A stretch of 64,000 bases of DNA from NCEH01 sp043195125 (lineage in GTDB: Bacteria; Pseudomonadota; Alphaproteobacteria; Rhizobiales; Xanthobacteraceae): NCBI RefSeq assembly GCF_043195125.1, contig NZ_JBAFWR010000004.1; one strand, 5' to 3'. The position numbers were made by a program, and so were the translations under genes. Of the stretch, positions 52,624-62,998 are shown one piece after another. A model generated the notes under the pieces. The model saw only the letters and a program-made list of their open reading frames with translations. It had not been told where the DNA came from and did no database searches. Within the stretch, counting starts at the first letter, position 1; the number at the start of each line of letters is the position of its first letter.

Positions 52624-54735
52624 ATGATTGCCCGCCCGCCGCTCGACCAGCCCGACGATAGCTTCGACCCCCAGGATATGGACGACGAAGCCGCGCTGGT
52701 GCTGGATTCTCAGACCGAAGAGGAGGTCGCCCCCGGCACCCTCGCCACGGGGCGCGAGGCGATCGCGCGAGCGGTGAAGCATGCGCCCTCAGGCCCCGGC
52801 GTCTACCGCATGATCGCAGCGGACGGGACGGTGCTTTATGTCGGCAAGGCCAAGAGCATCAAGAAGCGGGTGCTGAGCTATACCCGTCTGGTCGGCCATA
52901 CCAACCGCATCGCGCGCATGATCGCGGCGACGGTCTCCATGGAATTCGTCTCCACCCGCACGGAATCCGAAGCGCTGCTGCTGGAGGCAAACCTCGTCAA
53001 GCAGTTGAAGCCGCGCTTTAACGTGCTGTTGCGCGACGATAAATCCTTTCCTTACATTCTCATCACGGCGGATCACCCGGCCCCGCAAATCCTGAAGCAT
53101 CGCGGCGCGCGGAGCCGGCCGGGGGATTATTATGGCCCGTTCGCCAGTGTGTGGGCGGTGGATCGCACCATCAATGCCCTGCAGCGCGCGTTCCTGCTGC
53201 GCTCGTGCTCCGACAGCTATTATGAGAATCGCACTCGCCCCTGCCTGCTGTTCCAGATCAAGCGCTGCTCCGGCCCCTGCACTGGAGAGGTGAGCCATTC
53301 CGATTATGCAGAGCTGGTCCGCGAAGCGCGGGCTTTTCTCACCGGCCGGTCGCGGGCGGTGAAGGAAGAACTTGCGCGCGAGATGGAAACGGCCTCCGAG
53401 GCCCTGGAATTCGAACGCGCCGCGCGCCTGCGCGACCGCCTCGCCGCGCTTTCGGCGGTCCAGGGTAGCCAGGGCATCAATCCGCGCTCGGTGGAAGAGG
53501 CGGATGTGTTCGCCTGCCACCAGCAGGGCGGCGCCACCTGCATCGAAGTGTTCTTCTTCCGCACCGGCCAGAACTGGGGCAACCGCGCCTATTATCCGCG
53601 CGCCGACAAATCGCTGGATGAGCGCGAAGTGCTCGGCGCGTTCATCGCCCAATTCTATGAAGACAAGCCCTGCCCGCGCCTGATCCTGCTGAGCCACGAG
53701 GTCGAGGAACAGGCGCTGATCGCCGAGGCGCTCACGCAGAAGTCCGGTTTCAAGGTCGAAATCGCCACGCCCCGCAGGGGCGAGAAACTCGATCTGGTCA
53801 GCCATGCCCTGCAGAACGCCCGCGAGGCGCTCGGCCGCAAGCTGGCGGAGACCGCGACCCAGGCGCGCCTGCTGGAGGGCGTGCAGGAAGCCTTCGCCCT
53901 CAAGGGGCCACCGCAGCGCATCGAGGTCTATGACAATTCCCACATCATGGGCACCAACGCGGTGGGCGGCATGATCGTGGCGGGACCGGAAGGCTTCCGC
54001 AAAAGCCAGTATCGCAAGTTCAACATCAAATCGGCCGACATCACCCCCGGCGACGATTTCGGCATGATGCGCGAGGTGCTGCGCCGCCGCTTCGCCCGCC
54101 TGGTGAAGGAATCGCCGCGCGAGGGCGGTATCGTAGCCTCTTCGGGGGAGGACGCGCCGCCGGTCCCCGCGCTGCCTTCCACCGAGATCGATGAGGCACG
54201 ACCGCCCGTGGCGCTTCCCGCCAACGACCTGGAAGAGGCCGGTCCCGTCCTGCCCGACGAGGCCGATGCGGTCTCCCCTTGGCCGGACCTCGTGTTCATC
54301 GACGGCGGCCTCGGCCAGCTGAACGCGGCGCGCGCGATTCTGGAGGAATTGGGCATCACCGACGTGCCCCTGGTCGGCATCGCGAAGGGACTTGATCGGG
54401 AAGCGGGGCGCGAACAATTCTTCATCCCCGGCCGCCAGCCGTTCCGCCTGGAACCGCGCGACCCTGTGCTGTATTTCGTCCAGCGCCTGCGCGACGAAGC
54501 GCACCGCTTCGCCATCGGCTCGCATCGCGCACGCCGCAAGAAGGACATTACGGACGCCGGGCTTCAGGCCATTCCCGGTGTCGGCCCCACCCGTAAGCGC
54601 GCGTTGTTGCGGCATTTCGGGACGCTCAAGGCCATCGAGCGGGCCTCGCTCGCGGATCTTGAGCAGGTCCCCGGAATCAACGCCTCGACCGCACAGGCCA
54701 TATACGGCTATTTCCATAGCCAGCCGGGGCGCTGA
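52624..54735 (+). CDS. uvrC: Excinuclease ABC subunit C
   Basis: 703 residues. Makes the dual incisions in nucleotide excision repair. GIY-YIG domain: GPGVYRMIAADGTVLYVGKAKSIKKRV near residue 60. The UvrB-binding coil is around 250-280 (SEALEFERAARLRDRLAAL), the RNase-H-like part contains VYDNSHIMGTNAVGGMIVAG, and the C-terminal helix-hairpin-helix is LQAIPGVGPTRKRALLRHFG. The RNase-H-like domain carries an extra acidic/Pro-rich insertion of about 50 residues (SGEDAPPVPALPSTEIDEAR...). The N-terminal 50 residues are also an extension. pgsA follows within 90 bases. Confidence 0.97.
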   Translation: MIARPPLDQPDDSFDPQDMDDEAALVLDSQTEEEVAPGTLATGREAIARAVKHAPSGPGVYRMIAADGTVLYVGKAKSIKKRVLSYTRLVGHTNRIARMIAATVSMEFVSTRTESEALLLEANLVKQLKPRFNVLLRDDKSFPYILITADHPAPQILKHRGARSRPGDYYGPFASVWAVDRTINALQRAFLLRSCSDSYYENRTRPCLLFQIKRCSGPCTGEVSHSDYAELVREARAFLTGRSRAVKEELAREMETASEALEFERAARLRDRLAALSAVQGSQGINPRSVEEADVFACHQQGGATCIEVFFFRTGQNWGNRAYYPRADKSLDEREVLGAFIAQFYEDKPCPRLILLSHEVEEQALIAEALTQKSGFKVEIATPRRGEKLDLVSHALQNAREALGRKLAETATQARLLEGVQEAFALKGPPQRIEVYDNSHIMGTNAVGGMIVAGPEGFRKSQYRKFNIKSADITPGDDFGMMREVLRRRFARLVKESPREGGIVASSGEDAPPVPALPSTEIDEARPPVALPANDLEEAGPVLPDEADAVSPWPDLVFIDGGLGQLNAARAILEELGITDVPLVGIAKGLDREAGREQFFIPGRQPFRLEPRDPVLYFVQRLRDEAHRFAIGSHRARRKKDITDAGLQAIPGVGPTRKRALLRHFGTLKAIERASLADLEQVPGINASTAQAIYGYFHSQPGR

Positions 54736-54823
54736 CACGCGCACCGGCTTGGACCCGCCTCGACCCCGCCTGCATTCCGGGGCATGGTGCCACCCACCCG
54801 AACCAAGAACGAGCCGCATCCAC

Positions 54824-55462
54824 ATGGCCGAGGCCCAAACCAGATCCAGCGCGCGGCCCCGCACCAGCAAGGAGCGCGGGCTTGTCCTGTCGCTGCCGAA
54901 CATTCTCACCTATTCCCGGTGCGCGGCGGTGCCTCTGGTGGCCGGCTGCATGTTCTGGTCGGATATCCTGCACGGCGGCATCTGGCTGCGATGGGTGGCG
55001 CTGGGACTGTTCATCGCGGCGGCCGTGACCGATTTCTTCGACGGCTATCTCGCCCGCGCCTGGTCCCAGCAATCGGCCATCGGCCGCATGCTCGATCCCA
55101 TCGCGGACAAGCTGCTGGTCTCCACCAGCCTGCTGGTCCTTGCTTCCGATGGCACCATCCGCGGCTGGTCGCTCTGGGCGGCGATCGTCATTCTGTGCCG
55201 GGAAATCCTGGTCAGCGGCCTGCGCGAATTCCTGGCGGAGCTTCATGTCAGCGTGCCGGTCTCGCGCCTCGCCAAATGGAAGACGACGCTGCAGCTCGTC
55301 GCGGTCGGCTTTCTGCTGGCCGGCCCGGCCGGCGATTTGGTGATTCCCGGCGTCACGTTTGTTGGCCTGAGTCTGCTCTGGGTCTCCGCCGTGCTCACCT
55401 TATATACGGGCTATGATTATTTCCGCGCCGGCGCGCGGCATCTGGTGGAGGATGACCGGTGA
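54824..55462 (+). CDS. pgsA: CDP-diacylglycerol--glycerol-3-phosphate 3-phosphatidyltransferase
   Basis: 212 residues, inner-membrane enzyme that makes phosphatidylglycerol phosphate. The CDP-alcohol phosphotransferase motif is complete: DFFDGYLARAWSQQSAIGRMLDPIADK (DGx2ARx8Gx3Dx3D). LSLPNILTYSRCAAVPL starts the first membrane segment. The stop overlaps the moaD GTG (GTGA), so pgsA-moaD-moaE is one transcript, probably read through from uvrC. Start chosen at 54824 (MAEAQTRSS), since upstream sequence overlaps uvrC. Confidence 0.94.
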   Translation: MAEAQTRSSARPRTSKERGLVLSLPNILTYSRCAAVPLVAGCMFWSDILHGGIWLRWVALGLFIAAAVTDFFDGYLARAWSQQSAIGRMLDPIADKLLVSTSLLVLASDGTIRGWSLWAAIVILCREILVSGLREFLAELHVSVPVSRLAKWKTTLQLVAVGFLLAGPAGDLVIPGVTFVGLSLLWVSAVLTLYTGYDYFRAGARHLVEDDR

Positions 55463-55710
55463 AGATCCTCTATTTCGCCTGGCTGCGGGAGCGTGTGGGC
55501 GTCGCCGAAGAAGACATCCAGCTGCCCCCGGAAGTGGCCACCGTATCCGACCTTGCCCATTGGCTGGCGACGCGCGATGCCGCGCATGCTCATGCCTTCT
55601 CAAATCCTGCGGTGGTGCGCGCCGCCATCGATCGGCGCCATGTGAAGGGTGACGCCGTGCTGGCCGGGGCGCGGGAAATTGCATTCTTCCCGCCGATGAC
55701 GGGTGGCTGA
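55459..55710 (+). CDS. moaD: Molybdopterin synthase small subunit MoaD
   Basis: 83 residues, ubiquitin-like sulfur carrier. MKILYFAWLRERVGVAEEDIQLP at the start and the required C-terminal Gly-Gly (FFPPMTGG) that is thiocarboxylated. GTG start overlapping the pgsA stop. Works with MoaE, five bases downstream, to convert cPMP to molybdopterin. Confidence 0.96.
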   Translation: MKILYFAWLRERVGVAEEDIQLPPEVATVSDLAHWLATRDAAHAHAFSNPAVVRAAIDRRHVKGDAVLAGAREIAFFPPMTGG

Positions 55711-55714
55711 TCCC

Positions 55715-56200
55715 ATGACCGCTGCCGCTTCCCTTGCCGATCCTTTCGGCGTGCGCGTGCAGGCCGAGCCGTTCGACGCTGCCGCCGAGGCCGAGGCGAT
55801 GACGCGCGGCCGGGTGGACATCGGAGCGGTCGTCACGTTCGCTGGCCTCTGCCGCGCCGATCTCGCGACGGACGGAACCGCCCTCACCGCGCTGACGCTG
55901 GAGCATTATCCAGGCATGGCGGAAGAGGAGATGGGCCGCCTGATCGAGGAAGCCCGCCAGCGCTGGCCGCTGCTCGGCGCGCGTATCGTTCACCGCCACG
56001 GCCGGCTGGTGCCGGGCGATCCCATCGTGCTCGTGGTCACGGCCTCGCCCCATCGCGGCGCCGCTTTTGCGGCCGCCGAATTCCTCATGGACTGGCTGAA
56101 GACCAGCGCCCCCTTCTGGAAGAAGGAGGATCGCGCGGGTTCTGGCGATTGGATCGAAGCCAAGAGCACCGACGACGATGCCGCCGAACGCTGGAAATAG
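55715..56200 (+). CDS. moaE: Molybdopterin synthase catalytic subunit MoaE
   Basis: 161 residues from the ATG at 55715. A GTG 12 bases earlier overlapping moaD is also possible. Seen are FGVRVQAEPFDAAAEAEAM, VDIGAVVTFAGLCR, LEHYPGMAEEEM, IVHRHGRLVPGDPIVLVVTASPHRGAAFAAAEFLMDWLKTSAPFWKKE (catalytic Lys in FWKKE). Last gene of the run. It converges on dctA with a perfect palindromic terminator between them. No other moa gene is here. Confidence 0.95.
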   Translation: MTAAASLADPFGVRVQAEPFDAAAEAEAMTRGRVDIGAVVTFAGLCRADLATDGTALTALTLEHYPGMAEEEMGRLIEEARQRWPLLGARIVHRHGRLVPGDPIVLVVTASPHRGAAFAAAEFLMDWLKTSAPFWKKEDRAGSGDWIEAKSTDDDAAERWK

Positions 56201-56291
56201 CGATTCAGGCGACGCGCCCCGAGAGCGAAAAGATCGCTCCGGCCCTCCGTAACGGTTCCGAGCGATTAGGCCTGTCGCGTGTTGCAAGTGG

Positions 56292-56319
56292 AATGGCCGG
56301 AGGCATGCCTCCGGCCATT
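56292..56319. terminator. Palindromic hairpin between convergent moaE and dctA
   Basis: A perfect 28-bp palindrome (AATGGCCGGAGGC-AT-GCCTCCGGCCATT) lies 7 bases from the dctA stop. It is stable on both strands. U-runs are short, so it may act partly as a 3' stabiliser. Confidence 0.65.
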
Positions 56320-56325
56320 CGTATT

Positions 56326-57678
56326 TCAGGCTGCGGTGCGCACCGCGTCGTCGTCCAGCACCACCGGACGGTCCAGCAAGGTGTCGGGATCGACCTGGCC
56401 GGCGAGCGCACGGGCGAGCTGATCCGCATTGAGTTCGCCCTCCCAACGCGCCACGACGATGGTCGCCACCGCATTGCCGATGAAGTTGGTGATGGCGCGA
56501 CACTCCGACATGAAGCGGTCGATGCCGAGGATCAGCGCCATTCCGGCCACCGGCACCGCCGGCACGACGGAGAGCGTCGCAGCCAGGGTGATGAAGCCCG
56601 CGCCCGTGATGCCCGCCGCGCCCTTCGAGCTGAGCATGGCCACCAGCAGGAGGATCACCTGGTCCGTCAGGCTGAGGTCGATGCCCGTGGCCTGCGCGAT
56701 GAACAGGGCCGCCAGCGTCATATAGATGTTGGTGCCGTCGAGGTTGAACGAATAGCCGGTGGGGATCACGAGGCCCACGACCGACTTGGCGCAGCCGGCG
56801 CGCTCCATCTTTTCCATCAGGCTCGGAAGCGCCGCCTCGGAAGAAGAGGTGCCCAGCACCAGCAGCAATTCTTCCTTGATGTAGCGCAGCAAGGCGAGAA
56901 TGGAGAAGCCATTGTAGCGCGCCACCGCACCCAGCACGATGAACACGAACAGGAACGAGGTCAGGTAGAACGTGCCGACCAGCATGGCGAGGTTTGCCAC
57001 CGAGCCGATGCCGTACTTGCCGATGGTGAAGGCCATGGCGCCGAAGGCGCCGATGGGGGCGGTCTTCATGAGGATCGCCACCAGGCGGAACATGGCCTGC
57101 GAAAGCGAATTCAGCACCGTCATTACCGGGTTGCCACGATCGCCGATGGCGGCCAGCGCGATGCCGAACAGCACTGCAAAGAACAGCACCTGGAGAATAT
57201 CACCCGACGCCAGCGCGCTGATCGGCGTGTTCGGAATGATCGCCATCAGGAAGCCGACGATGCTCTGGTCGTGCGCCTTGTTGGCGTAGTCGGCGACGGC
57301 CTTGGGATCGAGGCTCGCGGGATTGATGTGCAGGCCGGCGCCGGGCTGGATCACATTGCCCACCACAAGGCCGATCACCAGCGCCAGGGTCGAAAAGGTG
57401 AGGAAATAAATCATCGCCTTGCCCGCCACCCGGCCCACCTTGCCGAGGTCGCGCATGCCGGCGATGCCGGTGACCACGGTGAGGAAGATCACGGGCGCGA
57501 TGATCATCTTCACCAGCTTGATGAAGGCATCGCCCAGCGGCTTCAGGTCGGTCGCGAGGCTCGGATAGAAATGTCCGAGCAAGATGCCGGCGGCAATCGC
57601 GAGCAGCACCTGGAAATAGAGGTGGCGATAGAATTTGCGGTGCACGGCCGGAGCCGGCGTGGCGGGGACGGGTTGCAT
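56326..57678 (-). CDS. dctA: C4-dicarboxylate transporter DctA
   Basis: 450 residues, DAACS (glutamate-transporter-like) fold. Imports succinate, fumarate and malate with protons or sodium. Seen are HLYFQVLLAIAAGILLGHFYP, KLVKMIIAPVIFLTVVTGIAGM, the serine-rich hairpin LLLVLGTSSSEAALPSLMEKMER, IPTGYSFNLDGTNIYMTLAALFIAQA and the GAAGITGAGFITLAATL and IDRFMSECRAITNFIGNAVATIVV substrate region. Start at 57678 follows AGAGGAAG; an ATG eight codons upstream is also in frame. Divergent from dctBD across a well-formed sigma-54 control region. Confidence 0.97.
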   Translation of the reverse strand: MQPVPATPAPAVHRKFYRHLYFQVLLAIAAGILLGHFYPSLATDLKPLGDAFIKLVKMIIAPVIFLTVVTGIAGMRDLGKVGRVAGKAMIYFLTFSTLALVIGLVVGNVIQPGAGLHINPASLDPKAVADYANKAHDQSIVGFLMAIIPNTPISALASGDILQVLFFAVLFGIALAAIGDRGNPVMTVLNSLSQAMFRLVAILMKTAPIGAFGAMAFTIGKYGIGSVANLAMLVGTFYLTSFLFVFIVLGAVARYNGFSILALLRYIKEELLLVLGTSSSEAALPSLMEKMERAGCAKSVVGLVIPTGYSFNLDGTNIYMTLAALFIAQATGIDLSLTDQVILLLVAMLSSKGAAGITGAGFITLAATLSVVPAVPVAGMALILGIDRFMSECRAITNFIGNAVATIVVARWEGELNADQLARALAGQVDPDTLLDRPVVLDDDAVRTAA

Positions 57679-57786
57679 GTTGCTTCCTCTCGCATTGACC
57701 ATCGGCGCCTCATTCCGCGGGCGGCGTCTGGAACCTTGATGGCGTGTTAGGGGCCCGGCGCTCATCCACGCCGCCGGAAGCCCTGC

Positions 57787-57801
57787 GCAAGACGCATGCC
57801 A
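57787..57801 (-). promoter_or_regulatory. Sigma-54 (-24/-12) promoter of dctA
   Basis: Reverse-strand TGGCATGCGTCTTGC has GG and GC exactly 10 bases apart (GG-N10-GC) and matches TGGCACG-N4-TTGC except one base. Transcription would start about 12 bases further on, near 57775, leaving a leader of about 97 bases before the dctA ATG. Confidence 0.85.
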
Positions 57802-57829
57802 GCCCCATGCACGCTGGGGGGGGCCAAAC

Positions 57830-57842
57830 CAAGCCATTGATG
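57830..57842 (-). promoter_or_regulatory. IHF-like site between DctD sites and dctA promoter
   Basis: Reverse-strand CATCAATGGCTTG matches WATCAANNNNTTR at all but the first position. It lies between the sigma-54 promoter and the upstream dyads, where IHF bending would bring the activator to RNA polymerase. Confidence 0.5.
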
Positions 57843-57885
57843 CAAAAGGCCATTGTCTCTCGCTGTCGGAACCACGCTCGACTTC

Positions 57886-57907
57886 AAGTGCGGATTGATG
57901 CACACTT
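57886..57907. promoter_or_regulatory. Imperfect dyad, presumed DctD upstream activator site (proximal)
   Basis: AAGTGCGGATTGATGCACACTT: outer arms AAGTG/CACTT are perfect and the left half repeats the GTGCGGA of the second dyad. Its centre is 31 bases (about three helical turns) from the centre of the other dyad. Confidence 0.5.
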
Positions 57908-57919
57908 GACCTTAGATTA

Positions 57920-57935
57920 GTGCGGAAATCCGCAC
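57920..57935. promoter_or_regulatory. Perfect dyad, presumed DctD upstream activator site (distal)
   Basis: GTGCGGA-AA-TCCGCAC is a perfect 7-bp inverted repeat placed just before the dctB ribosome-binding site. Bound DctD could activate dctA and also affect its own operon. Confidence 0.6.
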
Positions 57936-57949
57936 ACGAAGGAGAGGCG

Positions 57950-59790
57950 ATGGCGGTCCTTGCGCACTTCGCGGCGTGGCGGTCGGTGGCCGGTGACCGC
58001 GCGGTGCGCCGGCTCGCGGCGCTGGCGCTGGTGCTGCTCGCTTTGGTCGCCCTCGATCGGCTCGCGGCCTATGTCGGGACGCAGTGGGCGCTGTCGCAAT
58101 TGCGCACCGATGCCGATGCGGCGGCGCTTCTGCGGGTTGCGGTGATCCGCAGCGAGATCGAGAAGCAACGCACCTTGCCGGTCGTGCTCGCCCAGGATCC
58201 GGACGTGCGGGCGACCCTGGAAGACCCCGATCCCGCACGCCTTTCCGCGCTCGACGTCAAATTCGCCGGGCTTGCGGCGGGCACGCGGACGGGCGCGATC
58301 TATCTGCTCGACGTCACCGGCCTGACCATCGCCGCCAGCAATGCGGGAACTTCGGCGAGTTTCGTGGGCTCTAATTATGCTTTTCGGCCCTATTTTCGCA
58401 CGGCGATGGCAGATGGAACCGCCGAACATTTCGCCTTCGGCACCGTGAGCCGGCAACCCGGCCTCTATCTGACCCGGCGCATCGACGGCCCCTCTGGTCC
58501 GCTCGGCGTGCTGGTGGTCAAGGCCGAGTTCGAGGCCATCGAGGACCAGTGGCGCCAGTTCGAGGAGCCGACCTTCGTCACCGACGACCGGGCGATCGTT
58601 CTCATCAGCAGTGTGCCGGATTGGCGCTTCCGGGCGATCGCGCCGATCGCGCCGGAGCGGCGGGAGGAATTGCGCGCGAGCCTCCAGTTCGGCGATGCCA
58701 CGCTCGACCTTCTGCCCATCGTTCCAGATCCCGATGTCGCGGGGCTGGTGCAGGCCGCCCTTCCCGGCCAGCGCAAGCCGCGCCTGTTCGTGGAAGCCTC
58801 CGCCGAGGTGCCGACCACCGGCTGGACGCTGAACGTGCTCGCCCCGGCCAATGCCGCCGTGAGCCTTGCCACCGGGGCGGCGCGCGTGCTCGCGCTGCTG
58901 GTTGCGGTGCTCGCGCTCGGCCTTGGGGCGCTCGCCTTCTCCCGCCGCACCCGACGCCTGGAGGATACGGCGCGACAGGCCGCCGCGCGACGCCTCCTGG
59001 AACAGCGCGTCGCGGAGCGCACCCATGAATTGAGCCATGCCAACGTCCGCCTGCATGCCGAGATGGAGGAGCGCCTGCGCACCCAGAACGCCCTCGACGG
59101 GCTGAAGGACGACCTCGTGCAGGCGAGCAAACTGGCCGTGCTCGGTCAGATTGCGGCCTCGGTGGCCCATGAGGTGAACCAGCCGGTGGCGGCGATCCGC
59201 ACGTTTGCGGAAAATTCGGCGGTGTTCCTGGATCGCGGCGATGCCAGCGCGGCCCGCGCCAATCTCTCCACCATCGCCGCCCTTACGGACCGCATCGGCG
59301 CCATCACGGGGGAATTGCGCGCGTTCGCCCGCAAGGCGGAGGGCCGCCTGGAGCCGGTGCCGTTGCGCGCCGCCATCGACGGCGCCCTGCTGCTGGTGGG
59401 CCACCGCCTCACCCAGCAAGCGGTCGGCATCGATGTCGCCATCGACGCGGACGATCTTCGCGTGACCGCCGAGCGGGTGCGCCTGGAACAGGTGTTCGTC
59501 AATCTGCTGCAAAACGCGCTGGATGCGCTGGCCGGACAGACCGACGGGACCATCCGGATCCATGCCGAGGCCGGAGCCGACCAAGTGCGCATCGAAGTCG
59601 CGGACAACGGCCCCGGCTTGCCGCCCAACGTGATGGAAGCGCTGTTCATGCCTTTCACCACCACCAAGGCGCAGGGCCTCGGCCTCGGCCTCGTGATCTC
59701 GCACGACATCGTTGTCGAATTCGGCGGCACCCTTGCCGTCGAAAACCGGCACGGCGCGGTCTTCACCCTCACCTTGCCAAGGGCGCCCTG

Positions 59791-59791
<1 letters not shown>
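57950..59791 (+). CDS. dctB: C4-dicarboxylate sensor histidine kinase DctB
   Basis: 613 residues. The N-terminal membrane segment (about 20-45) is followed by a periplasmic double-PAS (dCache) sensor of about 250 residues containing VGSNYAFRPYFRTAMADGTAEHFAFGTVSRQPGLYLTRRI. The second membrane segment is about 305-328, then a coiled coil. HisKA has H407 in GQIAASVAHEVNQPVAAIRTFAENS, and the HATPase_c has NLLQNALDALAG, VADNGPGLP and GLGLGLVISHDIV. AGGAG precedes the ATG at 57950. It shares one base with dctD (TGATG). Confidence 0.96.
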
Positions 59792-61134
<1,343 letters not shown>

Positions 61135-61245
61135 CGCCTGTGCGCGGGAGAGGAAGCGCCTTCGCGGCGAGGCGCACGCCGCGCCAGATCCCCGGCGCGC
61201 CTGGCGGCTTCGGCAAAACGAATGCGGCCGTTTAAACCGGGGTTA

Positions 61246-61878
61246 TCAGCTTTGGCCCTCGCCGAGCGCCCAGGCCCGGCACAGGGCGCGCATCTCGTGG
61301 GCGGGGTCCGCGGCGCGCATCACCGCGCCCATGACGGCGATCCCCGCCACACCCGCCACCCGGCAAGGGGCGATCGTTTCCGGCTCGATGCCGCCGAGGG
61401 CAAGAACGGGCACCGATGTCACGGCAACCCGCTCCCGCAGGCCCGCCTCCCCCAGCGCCGGCCCGTAACCCGGCTTGGAGCGCGTTTCGAAGGCGGGGCT
61501 CGCGATGAGGTAATCGAGGCGCCTTGCGTCGGCCCCCGCCACCTCGGCCAGCGTGTGGGTGGACAGGCCGATGAGCGCGCCGGGCCCCAGGCGCGATCGC
61601 GCTTGGCCGACATCCGAGCCCGCCGGCAGATGGACACCGTCCACCCCCGCTTCCACCGCAAGGTCGAACGCCCCATGCAACGTGACTCGCCCGCCGAAGG
61701 CAAAGGCGAGCGACAGCAGGGCGCGGGCGAGCGCGATCTGTTCGGCTTGCGGCAAATCCTTTTCGCGCACGCTGATCCAGCGGCAGCCGCCTTCCAGCGC
61801 CGCCGCCACCACCTCGGGCAGCGGCGCGCGCGCCTGCGAGCGGTCGGTGATCAGCAGGATGGGCGGCTGCGGCAGCAT
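61246..61878 (-). CDS. thiE: Thiamine phosphate synthase
   Basis: 210 residues, TIM barrel that joins HMP-PP and thiazole phosphate. Seen are LLITDRSQARAP, ISVREKDLPQAEQIALA, FGGRVTLHG, VDGVHLPAGSDVGQARSRLGPGALIGLSTHT, YLIASPAFETRSKPGYGPALG and LALGGIEPET. The phosphate-binding IAVMGAVMRA near the end is present. It lies 33 bases after the thiG stop and is the last gene of the visible thiO-thiS-thiG-thiE run. Confidence 0.94.
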   Translation of the reverse strand: MLPQPPILLITDRSQARAPLPEVVAAALEGGCRWISVREKDLPQAEQIALARALLSLAFAFGGRVTLHGAFDLAVEAGVDGVHLPAGSDVGQARSRLGPGALIGLSTHTLAEVAGADARRLDYLIASPAFETRSKPGYGPALGEAGLRERVAVTSVPVLALGGIEPETIAPCRVAGVAGIAVMGAVMRAADPAHEMRALCRAWALGEGQS

Positions 61879-61911
61879 GGATCTCTCCCCGCCGCAGCCT
61901 AGCCCAGGCCC

Positions 61912-62721
61912 TCAGGTGCCGACGAGGCCGAATTCCGGGCTTGAGGCTTCCGCATGCAGCTTCTTGGGGATACGCCCCGACAGCCGGGCGAGCCGTCCGC
62001 CATCCACCGCGTGGCGGAACGCGGCGGCCATCCGCACCGGATCGTGCGCCTTGGAGACCGCCGTATTGAGCAGCACCGCCGCGCAACCGAGCTCCATGGC
62101 CAGCGCCGCGTCCGAGGCCGTGCCGATGCCGGCGTCCAGCACCACCGGAACCGGGGAGCGGGCGCAGATCAGCTCGATCATGTGGGGGTTGGCTATGCCG
62201 AGCCCGGTGCCGATCATGGAGCCGAGCGGCATCACGGTCGCGGCGCCGAGGTCCGCCAGCTTCTGGCAGGTGACGGGATCATCGTTGCAATAGGGCAGCA
62301 CGACGAAGCCGCGATGGACCAGATCCTCGGTCGCCTTCAGCAGCTCTTCCACATTGGGATAGAGCAACTCGCGATCGCCGATCACTTCCAGCTTCACCCA
62401 ATTGGTCTCCAGCGCCTCGCGCGCCAGTTCGGCGGTCAGCACCGCGTCCTTCGCGGTCTGGCAGCCGGCCGTGTTGGGCAGGATGTGGACGCGGCCCGAG
62501 AGCAGGTCGGTCAGGCTCTCCTCATAGCTTGCAAGGCTGATGCGGCGGATCGAGGCGGTGGCCATCTCCGCGCCCGAGGCGGCGAGCGCATCGAGGAACA
62601 CCTTCTGGTTCGGATAGCCCGCCGTGCCCAGGAACAGGCGCGAATTGAAGCTGCGCCCGGCGATCACCAGCGGGTCGGCGTTGAAGGTGGCGGCGGCATT
62701 GACGGAAGCATTCATGGTCAT
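61912..62721 (-). CDS. thiG: Thiazole synthase ThiG
   Basis: 269 residues. Builds the thiazole phosphate ring from DXP, dehydroglycine and ThiS thiocarboxylate. The Schiff-base Lys is in NWVKLEVIGD, with SRLFLGTAGYPN, NTAGCQTAKDAV, VLPYCNDDPVTCQKLADLGAATVMPLGSMIGTGLGI and VPVVLDAGIGTASDAALAMELGCAAVLLNTAVSKA also clear. Starts after a spacer of about 50 bases behind thiS. Length normal. Confidence 0.97.
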   Translation of the reverse strand: MTMNASVNAAATFNADPLVIAGRSFNSRLFLGTAGYPNQKVFLDALAASGAEMATASIRRISLASYEESLTDLLSGRVHILPNTAGCQTAKDAVLTAELAREALETNWVKLEVIGDRELLYPNVEELLKATEDLVHRGFVVLPYCNDDPVTCQKLADLGAATVMPLGSMIGTGLGIANPHMIELICARSPVPVVLDAGIGTASDAALAMELGCAAVLLNTAVSKAHDPVRMAAAFRHAVDGGRLARLSGRIPKKLHAEASSPEFGLVGT

Positions 62722-62771
62722 TCTCTTTGCCCGCGCCGAATGGCGGGCGCTAGCCTGTGTCTCGCGGCGGA

Positions 62772-62996
62772 TCAGCCGCCCTGCTTGGCCTGGATGATTT
62801 CAACCGCATCGCCGGAGGCGAGCCTGTGCTCGGCCCAGCGCGCGCGCGGCAGAACGGCGCCGTTCAAGGCCACGGCGATGCCCTTGCGGGCCGCATCCAC
62901 GCCCTTGTGGTCGAGAAGCGCGGCGATGGTCGCGACGGGGAGGCTCTCCCGCGCGCCGTTCACCTGGAGGTCGAGCACGGTTTCGGTTTCCATCAT
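62772..62996 (-). CDS. thiS: Sulfur carrier protein ThiS
   Basis: 74 residues. Beta-grasp protein ending in the required Gly-Gly (IIQAKQGG). LDLQVNGARESLPV and GIAVALNGAVLPRARWAEHRLASGDAVEI fit the family. Two adjacent ATGs (62996 and 62993) are possible. The thiO stop lies two bases upstream, so translation is coupled. Donates sulfur to ThiG. Confidence 0.94.
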   Translation of the reverse strand: MMETETVLDLQVNGARESLPVATIAALLDHKGVDAARKGIAVALNGAVLPRARWAEHRLASGDAVEIIQAKQGG

Positions 62997-62998
62997 CC

